From Symsagittifera roscoffensis (Eukaryota > Xenacoelomorpha > Acoela > Convolutidae), in assembly GCF_963678635.1 (NCBI RefSeq), contig NC_087065.1, positions 560,001-624,000 of the forward strand: 64,000 nucleotides of DNA, in the 5' to 3' direction. Every line of letters starts with the position of its first letter. Within the stretch, counting starts at the first letter, position 1. The notes under the pieces are model-generated. The model ran no database searches and was not told the DNA's origin. It saw only the letters and a program-made list of their open reading frames with translations. The translations under genes were made by a program, and so were the position numbers. Shown here piece after piece: positions 1-11,183 of this stretch.

Positions 1-504
1 CAGCAAACAAATTAAATGGCCGTTCACATTACCATCCAAGCCAAACAGTAGCAGCAGCAAAAACAGACGAAATGAAGACATGGAAAACGAAAGAAAAAAT
101 AAGCTGGACGTGTATCTCCTATTCTGCTTATGAAATAATGTTTTTACAAATGGCATATAATATTTTTATCAATCAATTTATTCAAACTATTGTGATGAGT
201 CGAATTGTCCGCCAACTAGGCTACCATAGTTGTTCAGGCTCCCAAGTTCCATCCAATCTAATTTGGTAATTCAACACATTGCCCGCCCACTTAACATCCC
301 TTTTTCTCGCTCCTTATTTTTGTTGATACAGATATGCTGAGTTTATTTGTTTGCCTCTTTAGTGTAGACTAAACGGGTAGGCATAAATTTACATTCCCTA
401 GTGGACTTTTCACAAGTTTTCTTCTGATGTCGATGAATCTGTGTTGAGGAGGACAGTGAGCTAGGTATTTGAAACAGTACTGAGGAGGGGCTCAGAAGTC
501 AGAA
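1..504 (+). other. 5' flank and probable 5' UTR of the LAMP-like gene
   Basis: No convincing coding sequence is visible. Small frames here, such as one starting at 72, have no recognisable features. The last 60-80 bases, rich in GAGG and CAG, lie directly before a well-placed start codon at 505 and probably belong to the 5' UTR. A clear TATA box or initiator could not be assigned. Confidence 0.4.
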
Positions 505-649
505 ATGGCGCAAGCAAATAGAAATAACAGCAATCTCTCAGCTCCTAGTGTGAATGCAAACAAGTTCAAGGTTCAGGTGGGGGTAGTGTCTCACCTTCTG
601 ATTGCAGTCGTCTTCATTCTCTCAATGATGGGAACAGCTACAGCAGAGG
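505..649 (+). CDS. LAMP-like glycoprotein, exon 1 (signal peptide)
   Basis: First coding exon of a predicted lysosome-associated membrane protein (LAMP) family gene. Seen: the ATG at 505 has G at -3 and G at +4, a good eukaryotic start context. It opens 48 codons plus one base. Residues 1-24 are polar (Asn/Ser rich). Residues 25-43 are strongly hydrophobic and end in a small-residue stretch (GTATA, 43-47) that suits signal-peptidase cleavage before Glu48. The exon ends at GAGG followed by GTATGAGT, a good 5' splice donor, in phase 1. The frame stays open past the donor for about 80 bases, but that part looks intronic. Known: LAMPs are type I lysosomal or endosomal glycoproteins and need an N-terminal signal. 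Inferred: this exon joins the domain exon at 3881, which starts in the matching phase. The signal-like 24-residue N-terminal extension is long for the family, so a later start or an internal signal anchor is possible. Confidence 0.7.
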
Positions 650-845
650 GTATGAGTCATTTCATCACTCCCTCAATCCTCCAACTAATCAGTCTTTCTC
701 TTGTGCTGTATTGTATGTCTACAGAATTGTGAAACATTGTTTGGTAAAAAGGGTAAAAGGGGGCGAAAGCGTGGAAGTTGGTAACTTCTTCTTTTTCTGT
801 AGCTAATATTCATTAGATGGCTGAAAACAATAGCATGAATCTTTA

Positions 846-1097
846 TTGTTCCGACTTTCGACACGAAAGTAACGGAATATTTGTGCTCGGGGTGGGTTTT
901 TTTTTCTTCACACAAATTTTGACTTTTTAACTAGCCATTTTTGACGGATTTTTTAATTATCATTCGAAAGGTATTGTTGTCCTGAGCTGAAATTTGAAAA
1001 GATATTTCACCTGTGACCATTTTTTTGTGAAGTTATGGGGGTTTAAAGATTGCCATTTTGGCCAATTTGGGACAATTAAGGCGCGATATATTTCTGA
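846..1097 (+). mobile_element. Helentron-like element, copy 1, 5' fragment
   Basis: Begins with TTGTTCCGACTTTCG and the terminal hairpin arms CTTTCG/CGAAAG (here slightly diverged), then matches the shared element body through the GCGCGATATAT motif. It then changes to unrelated sequence, so the 3' half with the second hairpin is missing. It sits in intron 1, same strand as the gene. Confidence 0.7.
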
Positions 1098-1479
1098 AAA
1101 ATGCAAATTTTTAGGCACAACTTGGTCCCGCCCCTAGAAAACCGCCTCCCCTAGAAAAGTTTCTGTGCACGCCACTGGATGAACGTACATCGATGGTCGG
1201 TAGTTCAGCTTAGGAAGTTTTGGATGACAGCTAGAATGGAATACTTATTGTAGGTTTCGCAGAATTTTGACCAACAAAAATAGAGCAAAAGATTTCTCCA
1301 TTTCATTGGAACAATCTAAGTTTTTGCATTATTTTATCCCGTCATCACGATGACCGGATCTCCATAAAACTAGGACATTAGTTTCTAGAAATAAGACAAA
1401 ATTAATGGCTAGTTTTTGCAAACAATTACCTGACTAGCAGTCCTCAGCGATAGATTTTTTCTTCATTTGATGGCACTCA

Positions 1480-1612
1480 TGCTGCTCACAGATGGCTATT
1501 TGATGCTCTATTGGTAGCATGTGTTAGAATGTTTCCTAGCTGCCATGGAGCAGATGGGAGGATGAGAGGCACTTAATATCCCAGTTTGAGATTCGATTCC
1601 GGAACAAAACTA
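1480..1612 (+). repeat. Possible tRNA-derived SINE remnant
   Basis: GCTCTATTGGTAGCATGTG near 1504 resembles a pol III A box with its following D-loop, and GATTCGATTCC near 1591 resembles a B box (GGTTCGANNCC). The spacing is longer than in a tRNA, so this would be a rearranged or old copy. It ends directly before Helentron copy 2. Low confidence. Confidence 0.25.
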
Positions 1613-1620
1613 AAACATTA

Positions 1621-2125
1621 TTGTTCCGACTTTTGGTACGAAAGTAACGGAATATTTGTGCTCGGGGTGGGTATTTTCTTCAGACAAATTTCGACTTTTT
1701 AACTAGCCATTTTTAACGGATTTTTTTTATCACTCAAAAATTATTGTTGTCTTCAGCTTAAATTTGAAAAGGTATTTTAAATATGTGATCATTTTTGTAA
1801 AGCTATGAGGGTTTAAAAATTGCCATTATGGCCAATTTGGGTCATTTAACGCGCAATATAATTCGCTCTATTAACGCGTAAGAGGAGATTTAATCCGTCT
1901 TAGAAATCGTTTCAAATTGGTTTAAAGAAGATTATTTGCCATAGTTGATTTGTTACAAGGAGCTAATTCTCTTCTTTTTTACTTTACATGGCGTGTGGGT
2001 GGATAATTTCATAAAAATTTTTAAATTTTTAAATGTTATTATTACCTTTATTGTTACTACTGCTCCATAGACCTTAAAAGGCAGTCTGAACATTCAGGGC
2101 TTCGCCCTGATACACGCAGTCTTGT
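1621..2125 (+). mobile_element. Helentron-like element, copy 2 (full length, about 505 bp)
   Basis: Has both ends. The start is TTGTTCCGACTTTTGG. Near the end are the inverted repeat AGTCTGAACA (one change from AGTCGGAACA), the hairpin CAGGGC-TTC-GCCCTG and the terminus CAGTCTTG followed by T. The 3' inverted repeat lies about 45 bp inside the end, an asymmetric layout typical of Helentron/Helitron2. No coding capacity, so non-autonomous. Confidence 0.72.
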
Positions 2126-2759
2126 ATATCTTGTTTTTATCCGTAAACAATTTTTAGTAGAGTAATGAACGTAGTGAGTGCTCTTACATAGGGCTTGGTG
2201 ATTTTTTTCATTTTTTTTTCAAGTGAAAGTCCTAAATTTTGTTGAAGCTCAAATTTGATTTTTCGTTGTAAGATTTTTAATTTTTTTCTAAGTTCACTTC
2301 ATTTTCTTTGTTAAAAGGAAGGCAAACTCTACTATAGAACAGCAAAAATGATAAGGTCAAAAAAAACTCGATCAACTTCTTATTTCGAAATTGGAATATA
2401 TTTGTCAGATTTCCCAGCAAAATAAGCATTTTACCTTTACTGATCCAGTTTTTCGAAAGTTTTTTTTCTGTTTGCTTGCGGTCATCAATTTTTTCGAAAG
2501 TTGAAGTTTTTTTTCAAAAACAAGTCAGTTTTTTTTCTGTTTTCCTGCGTTTACTTATCTCTTCAACTGTCAGTTGGCTATGTATTTACTTTTCTAATAC
2601 TTTTTTAGAAGTATTTTATGCCGTTTTATCGCTTGTATATGCAAAGTGCAGCTTAGCCTCTGTAACAAAATAAAAGTTCTAATTACTTTTGCAAGAATTT
2701 TGAGCTATGGTTCATAAGAACAAAAGTATAACGCTCTGATTGAAATGTGCAAAAGCTTG
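2126..2759. other. AT-rich intronic sequence between element copies
   Basis: T-rich sequence with a locally repeated phrase around 2454-2545 (TTTCGAAAGTT, TTTTTTTCTGTTT). No exon, RNA gene or transposon end was recognised. Confidence 0.5.
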
Positions 2760-3269
2760 TTGTTCCGACTTTCGGTACAAAAGTAACGGAGTATTTGTGC
2801 TCGGGGTGGGTTTTTTTCTTCAGACAAATTTCGACGGATTTTTTATATCATTCAAAAACTATTGTTGTCCTGAGCTTAAATTTGAAAAGATATTTCACCT
2901 GTGATCATTTTTCGTAAAGCTATGGAGTTTAAAGATTGCCATTTTGGCCAATTTGGGACAATTAACGCGCGATATATTTCGCGCTTTTAACGCGTAAGCA
3001 GAGATTTAATCCGTCTTATAAATCGTTCCAAATTGGTTGAAAGAAGCTCATTTGCCATAATTGATTTGTTACAAGGAACGAAATCCATCTTTTGTAGTTT
3101 ATATGGCGTGTGGGGTGATGATTTTTATAGGAAACAGTTCAAATTTTAGAATTTTTTTTTCATTTTTATTACATTTAATTTGTTATTGATATTTATGTTG
3201 TTACTGCTCCATAAACCTTAACAGGCAGTCGGAACATTCAGGGCTTCGCGCTGATACGACCAGTCTTGT
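2760..3269 (+). mobile_element. Helentron-like element, copy 3 (full length, about 510 bp)
   Basis: Starts TTGTTCCGACTTTCGGTAC and ends with AGTCGGAACA, a 3' hairpin CAGGGC-TTC-GCGCTG (one mismatch) and CAGTCTTG flanked by T. The CTAGCCATTTTT segment after the 5' end is deleted. Located in intron 1 on the gene's strand. Confidence 0.72.
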
Positions 3270-3880
3270 TTTCCTTAGCTAGATTGCCAAATATAACGTG
3301 GATTTTCGTTTTAAGTTTGTAGCAAAACATTCAACTAATTTTTGTTTTAGGGCAAATGTTCATTTGGTTTGCTGTTTCTTACCACAGGAAGCGTTCCATT
3401 TTAAGTTTTTGAAAGTATCTTTTTTAAATTCACAGTTTGCGGTTGAAAAAACAGTTCTCAAATGTTTTTTTTTGTATCACTGAGATTGAAGTTTTCTTGA
3501 CCTAATTATTTTTGACCTAATTTTTTTCTAGAAATTTTGTGGGGTATTTTGTTGGGACTTTGCTTGAATGTCGGGACTTTGCCTGCCCCTTCTTTCTTTA
3601 ACTCCTCCTGATTTTTGCCTGTTTTTTTTTGCGATTTTGTTGTGTTTGGGGACTGTGTCAGCCTTGGGAACTCTGTTGGCCGACGTTAATCTCAGTGCTA
3701 GTGAGGGTTTTTGGTCGCCAGATGATATGATGCGCAGTTTTTATAGTCGCCAAAGTTGCTGAGCTCGGACCGGGTCGCAGTATACCCTTATGATTCAAAA
3801 TAAAGAGCGATTAACCCTTAAAACTGGATATGGATGGCCACTCTCTTAAAACTGGATACGTATCATGACAAATACTTTAG
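3270..3880. other. Intronic sequence before exon 2
   Basis: AT-rich. Two copies of the phrase TTAAAACTGGATA lie at about 3818 and 3847, just upstream of the exon 2 acceptor. A 64-codon frame at 3568-3762 starts with a hydrophobic stretch but has no donor or family resemblance and is not called. Confidence 0.45.
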
Positions 3881-4170
3881 AAGTGAGGCTAAAGGAGGTG
3901 CTGTCGTGGCCCTATCAAATGGGGGGAGGTGCTGCTCAGCCAAATGACCACGCCTCCTGTGGAGTGTCAGCCGACTTCACTCTGAAACTGTTCGCCTCCT
4001 ACCACATCACCGACGCCACATTCGAAAAGGGAGAAACCAACGTGAACTTCACACCTCAACAGGCCACTCATGTAACTGGACAATGCTACAAGGACAAGAA
4101 CATGACCAAACTGAAGATTACTTGGCACAAGGGAAAAGAGTACATACTCGAGATGGATATCTACTCCACG
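3881..4170 (+). CDS. LAMP-like glycoprotein, exon 2 (first half of the LAMP domain)
   Basis: Encodes residues 49-145 of the joined protein, and is clearly richer in G+C than the introns. Seen: a short linker with GGGAAQP, then ASCGVSADFTLKLFASY (73-89), FTPQQATHVTGQC (105-117), LKITW (126-130) and YILEMDIYST (136-145). Known: LAMP luminal domains have a Cys followed by a hydrophobic beta-strand ending in Tyr, then a GxC about 40 residues later, then two strands. Here C75 and C117 would form that first disulfide. Two N-glycosylation sequons are present, NFT at 104 and NMT at 122. The exon ends at CCACG|GTCAGT, phase 0. Its start is set by the acceptor TACTTTAG, phase 1, matching exon 1. The frame remains open to 4251, but the family match stops at the donor. 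I am fairly sure of the family, less sure of the paralogue. Confidence 0.78.
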
Positions 4171-4899
4171 GTCAGTTTCTCAGCCTCAAATGCCTCTCCA
4201 AATCACTCCTCGTCTTTTTTGCTATATTCGTTTCTCGTTGAACCCTTCTGAACTACCGTGTCCCGGAGGCTGCAAGGAGAAGTATTTTCTCAGAAAAATT
4301 GACCAACAAAGCTTCAATTCAAAATACATTCATAGAAAAAATGAACCAACATTTATCTTAATTTTGTCACAGCGCGAAAGAATTGAAAATCAGTTTTTTC
4401 TTCGTAAACAGGCATAATATTTTGCAGATTTTGTGTGAGTCCGGTAATTTTTTTTTGTAAATTGATGCCCACTCGAGGCTTTAAATAAACTGATTTTGTG
4501 AACAGAGGCGTGTTTTTGCAAGTTTGCAGTTGTTCTTTAATATAAACAGGTAGTAACAAAAAACCATGCGAGCGGACTTTTTGGAAGCTTTTGGAATATT
4601 TTTTCACTTTCCTCAAAACCAATATTTTTCTCAAAAACTACTGTAACAATTTTTAATAATGCAGTAACCATGGAAAACCCGCTCACTCCCTTGTAATCTT
4701 ACCCCACTTTCTACAGCCTTCAAAAAAGTCTCTGCGGGGAATTCGGACCTTATTTTTGGCTTTTTCCTTTTTTCAGAAATGTGTCTATCCAAATCGGAGA
4801 GTTATATTTCAACGAAAAAAAAACACGTTGTGAAAAACTTTTCTGCATTAGCAGCTGCAATCAAATTTTTTCGAATAAAAATTTAGTGCCTTGAAAGTG

Positions 4900-5480
4900 T
4901 CAATTTTTGATTTTTTTTGGCTGTTGAATTTTTTTTTTTGCATTTTCTCGTAAACTTCCTTCCCAAATTTGAAAATTTTTGGGTTCAATGGAAAGAACGG
5001 ATTATGAGAAGCTTCCTTGTATCATAGGCTACGCCAGAAAATTTCTTCGACAGTTGTTTGTTCTAGTAAAACTCATATTGGTGATTTGTTGACCGTTTTT
5101 TGGAACCTTTTTTGAGTCTTCTCGAAAACTACCCTCCCAAATCCTAGATTCTTGATTCAATCTAAGGAAGACATTTTTGAAGCTGTTTTGTAAGCAGCCA
5201 CTTCCAAATTTATGTCTACAAAAAGTTAAAGAAAACATCAAAGTTTTTTAACAAAAATCTTTTTCCTCTCAGACCGTTTTGATGTTTTGATTTCTTGTCC
5301 GTTTTTTGAAATTTTTGACTCTTCTTGAAAACTACTCAGTTGAACCGAATATCAAGGATTGAATTGAGGCAACAGGTTGTGGAAAGCTCACGTTTATTAC
5401 TGCCTACGCCTTAAAATTTGTACCAACCTTGTTATGTACCAAGTCCTCGAAATTTTTCACTCTTACATTGTTGGAAAAAT
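4900..5480. repeat. Degenerate tandem repeat, period about 195 bp, about three units
   Basis: Three blocks starting near 4900, 5088 and 5290 share a diverged order of phrases. These are CTCGTAAACTTCCTTCCCAA versus CTCGAAAACTACCCTCCCAA versus CTTGAAAACTACTCAG, and the two preceding CCGTTTTTTG phrases. Each block ends with a GCCTACGCC- or GCAGCCAC-like segment. Divergence is high, so the exact period is approximate. Confidence 0.4.
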
Positions 5481-7540
5481 AACTAAGGTTTTTGGTGAAG
5501 CGCATTGCTTAAAAATATCCATTTCATACGCATCCGTACAGCAATTTTAACAAAATTGAACAGGTGCCTCCAGCTTAAGCTAGTCTTCTCAACGTTTTTC
5601 ATATATTTGATAGCTAACAGCTAAATTTTCGCTGTACACAAAAAAACCAGCCCTCTAGAGCATTTGCTGTTCTGGCCAAATTGGATGAAGCCGCATCTCT
5701 TTCATTCAAAAGTGAACTGCGAATAGAACCTCACGTTTCAGGTTAAACTTTTGATTTAATTGGATCTAAACTAAAGCCCAGCTCGCCATTTTGGCAACTT
5801 CTACCGACTTTTTTCTGGTGTAATCGCATATTATTTGAGCTTCCACGACTATTTTAAGATTGGAGTTTCCGATTTTTTTTTCAAAAGAACGTGAAGGCAA
5901 GCGCTTAAACCGACTCGTGATTCAATTTGAACTTCTTTTTATTAATCCGAGTTCTCTATCGTTTTTTATATATTTGAGAGAGATGACTTTCACATCAAGG
6001 TTTTTTGGACTCTGGGAAAGTTGTCTGAAATGCTTGAATAGCGACCTGCTCAAAACCCAGCAGAATTTTTTCTTGTCTACTCTCAGGGGGTGCTAATTGC
6101 AGGTCTTCTAAAAAACTAATTGGTTTTTTTACGTTTTTTTTTGGTACGAACAGAATTGCAAGCGTGGGATAACCCTAAAAGACTAATATGTAACGAATAA
6201 AATTGAAAAAAGGTATTAAGAGTGGCTATAAAAATTCCGACAGCCCACAAACAAATTGATTTTTCTGGCAAAAATAGCATATCAGAATCGCCAAATAAAA
6301 CAAATGTCGCGTGATTATTTTGTCGTGTGTCAAATTTTAGGAAATGTTTGAATTTAATGGGTGTTTAGAATTTTCTGGTTGTTGGTAAGACTGGTAAAAT
6401 TTTTTGTCGTTCCTTACTCATGCATTCAGCAGTTCGAACTACGTTTTTAGGACTAATTGACTTGCATTGTTTGCTGATATAGGCTGAAATGCGAGGGCGA
6501 TTGCGACATTTGGGTTATTAATCTTGCCTAATTTTATGATATTTCAAAAAAGTTGAGCATCAGGTTTTACCGTAGAAGAGTCATGGTTGTGCTCTTCCCT
6601 CCTTGCAATAAAAATTTAGCCATCTGTAACTGCTGTTGCTCATAAAGTCACAAAAGAATTTTTGATTTTGATATGATGATTAGTTTGAGTTCTTAGTAGT
6701 TTTTTCTTTTGTTTAAGATAGTACATGCCACTAGTATTTGTTTGTGTGGAAGATAAGGTGAAGTGGAAGGATGGCTCAAAGGTTAAACCTCATAAAATGG
6801 TAGAACAATCGTTCAACTGTAAATCAGAGTGATTTCTTATAAAATTCACTAACGTTTTTTGCTGCCTTAAATTTGCACCATGTATGTTTTCTTTTTTAAA
6901 CGCGTCAATGAGAGATTTTTTAAACTAATCGAATTGCAAATATTTTTGAGGGACTAAATGTATCAAATGACTAAAGAATAGCTGGTCTGTTCTCAATTAA
7001 AGCTTTTTGTTGGATTACTGCTATGGTTCCAAGCTTTTTTTAATGGGGTAGTTTTGTTACGGGGTGACAAAAAAGTGACTGTTAATATAAGTGATTGGAT
7101 AACGTGGTCTCAAAGAGTGGGACACCATCAGAAACTGCACGGTTTTATCCGGCTGAAAATAAATAGCGATGGTGTACTTTTAGTGTGTTTTATCGTGTTG
7201 TTTTATCTGAATCAATCTTGTATCTTCCGAATCAATCAATCAAGAAACTATATCAATTTGCCGATGTTTTGGGGGTTTAAAAGTTTTTAAAATGCATCAC
7301 AAAACAACTCTAATAAAAAAGAGGAAGTGAAAAAAAACCTTATAAATTTCGATTGATTGGAAAACTTTAAAAACATTTTTTTCTCATTTTTCATAGGAAC
7401 CAACGTCTACAAAAAGCATAAAATATAAGCAATTCAGATGAAACTTCGATGAAAAAAATGGGCAAACAAAAGGGGGATTATAATCAATTGTAATCGATTG
7501 TAATGGATTTTTGTGTAAAACTAATGAAATATAAATTTGA

Positions 7541-8067
7541 ACAAGACTGCTCGTATCAGGGCGAAGCCCTGAATGTTCCGACTGCCTTTTAAGGTTTATG
7601 GAGCAGAAATAACATTAAAAAATTCAATGAAATAAAACAACAACAAAATTTGTTTTTTCTAAAATGTGAAATTTTTTATGAAAATCATCCCCCCACACGC
7701 CATATAAAGTTCAAAACAATAAATTTCGCTCATTGGAACAAATCAATTATGGCAAATAAGTTTCTTTCGACCAATTCGGAACGATTTCTAAGACGGATTA
7801 AATCTCCGCTTACGCGTTAATAGCGCGAATTATATCGCGCGTTAATTGTCCCAAATTGGTCAAAATGGCCAAAATGGCAATCTTTAAACCCTCATAACTT
7901 TACGAAAAATGATCACAGGTGAAATATCTTTTCAAATTTAAGCTTTCAAATGATATAAACAATTTCCGTCAAAAATGGCTAGTTAAAAAGTCGAAATTTG
8001 TCTGAAGAAAAAAAAACCCACCCCGAGCACAAATATTCCGTCACTTTCGTATCGAAAGTCGGAACAA
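7541..8067 (-). mobile_element. Helentron-like element, copy 4 (full length, about 527 bp)
   Basis: Read on the minus strand it begins TTGTTCCGACTTTCGATACGAAAG and ends with AGTCGGAACATTCAGGGC, hairpin CAGGGC-TTC-GCCCTG and CAGTCTTG, with T on both sides. It carries a small deletion joining CATTTGAAAGCTT, shared with copy 9 at 12098, which shows that the two are closely related. Confidence 0.75.
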
Positions 8068-8193
8068 TAAAAATAATGGTTTATAATCAATTATAATTGA
8101 TTATAATTGTATCAAAAAATGGACAAATAAATAATTGATTATAATAGATTATAATGGATTATATTTAATTATATTTTGATCTTAAAAAGAGAG
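8068..8193 (-). repeat. AT-rich linker between element copies (inverted relative to 12622 and 13297)
   Basis: Composed of ATAATCAATTATAATTGATT-type palindromic phrases and TTTTGATCTTAAAAAGAGAG. The same sequence in the opposite orientation separates copies 9-10 and 10-11. It therefore travelled with the elements in a segmental duplication. Confidence 0.7.
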
Positions 8194-8734
8194 ACAAGAC
8201 TGCTCGTATCAGGGCGAAGCCCTGAATGTTCCGACCGCCTTTTAATGTTTATGGAGCAGTAATAACATTTAAGAAATTAAATGAAAAAAAAACGAAATGA
8301 AATTTTTTTTTCTTCTAAAATTTGAATTTTTTAAATGAAAATCATCCCCCCACACGCCATATTAAGTACAAAAGGATAATTTTTGCTCCTTGTAACAAAT
8401 CAATTATGGAAAATAAGCTTATTTCAACCAATTTGGAACGATTTCCAAGACGGATGGATTAACTCTCCGCTTACGCGTTAATAGCGCGAAATATATCGCG
8501 CGTTAATTGTCCCAAATTGGCCATAATGGCAATCTTTAAACCCCCGTAACTTTACGAAAAATTATCACAGGTGAAATATCTTCAAATTTAAGCTCAGGAC
8601 AACAATACCTTTCGAATGATAATTAAAAATTCCGTCAAAAATGGCTAGTTAAAAAGTCGAAATTTGTCTGAAGAAAAAAAAAACCCACCCCGAGAACAAA
8701 TATTCCGTTACTTTCGTATCGAAAGTCGGAACAA
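8194..8734 (-). mobile_element. Helentron-like element, copy 5 (full length, about 541 bp)
   Basis: Both ends and both hairpins are present on the minus strand, with T flanks. It has the fuller body with GGTATTGTTGTCCTGAGC that copy 4 has lost. The internal GCGTTAATAGCGCGAAATAT palindromic core is intact. Confidence 0.75.
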
Positions 8735-9705
8735 TAATAATCGATTGTTAATTGATTAAAATCGATTGTTTCTCAACTTTAGTAAGACTGGTACTAAAAT
8801 CGTGACATAATCGATTATTAACGCTTGAAACTGGATGCAGGTAGTCATATCTGAACGAGTGCGCATTTCGAAATCATTGGCCAGTTAATTTGAGTCATCT
8901 CTTAAATCTTGTTTTCTACATGTTCGTTTGCTGTTGTTTCACTAAAAAGAAATGCTCAGCCTGATAAACTATAAGTTAGGAACGTGGCATATTTCTAAAA
9001 TCATACCTCGAGCGTATCATCATTTGTATGCGTGGCTTAGTTGGCCTACAGGATTTAGAATCAAACTTGATTGGCCGTACGAAGGTGAAGTCCTGATTGT
9101 GCGGCTGTCTTCTAACGCATGCGAAGATAGTTGTTGTTTTGAAACCTGATATCAAAACCACATTCTCCCTTCATGCTTAATGCCAAGTACAAAGTAGTAT
9201 GAAAAGCCAGCGATTTGTAAAATGACCCAGGCCCACAAAGTGACCTATTAGCATGTAGTAGTGAACTATTTGCTGGCTGCTAGTACACTTAGAACGATAT
9301 CTGAGTCGTTATTTAGTCTTCATCTTTGAGCTAACAGAATTGGAAACATCGGCAATTTTCACACAATTTTTGCATAAACGCTAGCACACAATTTCAAACC
9401 ACGCTAGCAGAGAATCAATCCTTATTCGTGAAACGTTTGCTTATGTTTGTGCTTCCAGCATTGGTATAGTTCCGAAGGCGTCTAAGAAAATATATGTTAT
9501 TTCGTTCAAATCTCGCCAATATTTTTCGAAGAATCAAAATCAATCAAATTTCGAAATTGAAGAAACAAAATGCAACACAAATTGGAAAATGAAATTGATT
9601 CAGTTCGAATATTTGACTTGCTTCTATGTTGGGAAAAATGTTTGGTGAAAATATGGATTTGAAAAGCGGGACTAGTGTTATAATTTGCGTTGTTTGAGTG
9701 TTCAG
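8735..9705. other. Intronic sequence before exon 3
   Basis: Starts with several ATCGATT phrases (8752-8830). A 65-codon frame at 8952-9149 has no recognisable family and no splice context, so it is not called. Nothing else is supported. Confidence 0.45.
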
Positions 9706-9790
9706 GAGAAGGATTGGAGGGTTGAGAAAATGTGGTTCACTTTGGATTTGGGAGACGAACAAGTGTTTCCCAACGCTGATTTGAAAGCAA
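9706..9790 (+). CDS. LAMP-like glycoprotein, exon 3 (FPNA motif)
   Basis: Encodes residues 146-173 plus the first base of codon 174. Seen: EKDWRVEKMWFTLDLGDEQ followed by VFPNADLKA. Known: in LAMP domains the strand after the first disulfide loop reads roughly 'yxlxxlxlxynl...FPNA', so FPNA at 166-169 is a strong family mark. The exon is entered in phase 0, as exon 2 leaves it, through acceptor GAGTGTTCAG. It ends at AAAGCAA|GTGAGT, a near-consensus donor, in phase 1. It is short (85 bases) and flanked by non-coding AT-rich DNA. Its identity rests on the motif plus exact phase agreement on both sides. Confidence 0.75.
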
Positions 9791-10129
9791 GTGAGTAGTT
9801 TTTAATAACATGAAACAATTGTGCTTCTGTGAGTTGCCGGGCATCTCACAAAAACTGTAAAACATGTCGCAATTATCCGTTCAGTTCCATTTCCATTATC
9901 GATTATAATCACCCCCTCCCCCCAATGTATTTTAACTACTTCAAAGAAAGTTCGTTGATAGTCCAGTGAGCCTTTTTTAGTCATGATTCAGGAGCACAAA
10001 ATTTGATTCCCAGATCTGAAAACACGATTTTGCAATTTATTTTCGCAGTTTGACGTTGATTTTTTTAGCGTAATTCAAACGCATTTAGTGTAAGAAAAGC
10101 AAATTATGCTCTCCAATTACAAAAGCTAA

Positions 10130-10662
10130 ACAAGACTGCTCGTATCAGGGCGAAGCCCTGAATGTTCCGACTGCCTTTTAAAGTTTATGGAGCAGCAGTA
10201 AAAACTTAAAAAAATTCAATGAAATAAACAAAAAACGAATTTTTTTTTGAAATTTATGAAAATCATCCCCCCACACGCCATATAAAACACAAAAAGATAG
10301 ATTTCGTTCCTTGTGACAAATCAATTATGGCAAATAAGCTTCGTTCAACCAATTTGGAACGATTTCTAAGGCGGATTAACTATCCGCTTACGCGTTAATA
10401 GCGCGAATTATATCGCGCGTTAATTGTCCCAAATTGGTCAAAATGGCCAAAATGGCAATCTTTAAACCTTCATAACTTTACAAAAATTGATCACAGGTGA
10501 AATATCTTTTCAAATTTAAGCTCAGTACAACAATACCTTTTGAATGATTTTTAAAAAAATTCCGTCAAAAATGGCTAGTTAAAAAGTCGAAATTTGTCTG
10601 AAGAAAAAAAAACCCACCCGAGCACAAATATTCCGTTACTTTCGTATCGAAAGTCGGAACAA
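10130..10662 (-). mobile_element. Helentron-like element, copy 6 (full length, about 533 bp)
   Basis: Complete on the minus strand with both hairpins. Its 5' end abuts the 3' end of copy 7 with a single shared base, making a head-to-tail pair (CAGTCTTGTTGTTCCGAC on the minus strand). Confidence 0.75.
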
Positions 10663-11183
10663 CAAGACTGCTTGTATCAGGGCGAAGCCCTGAATGTTCC
10701 GACTGCCTTTTAAGGTCTATAGAGCAGTAGTAACAAAAAAAATATAATAAAATAAAATGAAATTTTTTTTCTGAAGTTCGAAGTTTTTAATGAAATTATC
10801 CCCCCACACGCCAGGTAAAGTACAAAAGGAACAATTTCACTCCTAGTAACAAATCAATTATGGCGAAATAATCTTCTTTCAACCAATTTGGAACAATTTC
10901 TAAGACGGATTAAATCTCCGCTTACGCGTTTATAGCTCGAACTATATTGCGCGTTAATTGTCCCAAATTGGCCAAAATGATAATCTTTAAACCCCCATAA
11001 TTTTACGAAAATGATCACATATTAAACATCTTTTCAATTTTAGGCCCAGTACAACAATACTTTTCGAACGATATCAAAAAATTCCGTCAAAAATGGCTTG
11101 TTAAAAAGTCGAAAATTGTCTGAAGCAAAAAACCCACCCCGAGCACAAATATTCCGTTACTTTCGTTTCGAAAGTCGCAACAA
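10662..11183 (-). mobile_element. Helentron-like element, copy 7 (full length, about 522 bp)
   Basis: Minus strand, both ends present. The 5' end reads TTGTTGCGACTTTCGAAACG, a slight change from the family. Directly downstream on the plus strand is a tRNA-like sequence starting at 11184. Confidence 0.72.

Larger units (their letters stand above)
650..3880 (+). other. Intron 1 of the LAMP-like gene
   Basis: The proposed intron runs from the donor GTATGAGT at 650 to an acceptor TACTTTAG ending at 3880. It is AT-rich and contains three Helentron-like copies (846, 1621, 2760) and one tRNA-like remnant. Stretches 2126-2759 and 3270-3880 hold poly-T rich unique sequence with no gene I can support. 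A second acceptor AG three to four bases downstream (TTAGAAG) would give the same phase, so the exact exon 2 start is uncertain by four bases. Confidence 0.55.
4171..9705 (+). other. Intron 2 of the LAMP-like gene
   Basis: Donor GTCAGT at 4171, acceptor GAGTGTTCAG ending at 9705. About 5.5 kb, AT-rich, with two minus-strand Helentron copies (7541-8067 and 8194-8734) and a degenerate tandem repeat near 4900-5480. The stretches 5480-7540 and 8735-9705 show only short frames without recognisable domains. Confidence 0.55.

Noticed and set aside
650-732. Continuation of the exon 1 frame past the donor to 732
   Set aside because: The part after the GTATGAGT donor has no LAMP resemblance; the phase-matched exon at 3881 continues the protein better.
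3568-3762. 64-codon frame beginning with a hydrophobic stretch, considered as an alternative first exon
   Set aside because: No splice donor in frame, T-rich low-complexity coding, and it lies within the intron between phase-matched exons 1 and 2.
4171-4251. Continuation of the exon 2 frame to a stop at 4251
   Set aside because: Family similarity stops at the GTCAGT donor and resumes at 9706 in the correct phase.
8952-9161. Overlapping frames on both strands near 9 kb
   Set aside because: About 60 codons each, no recognisable motif, no splice context, in the middle of intron 2.
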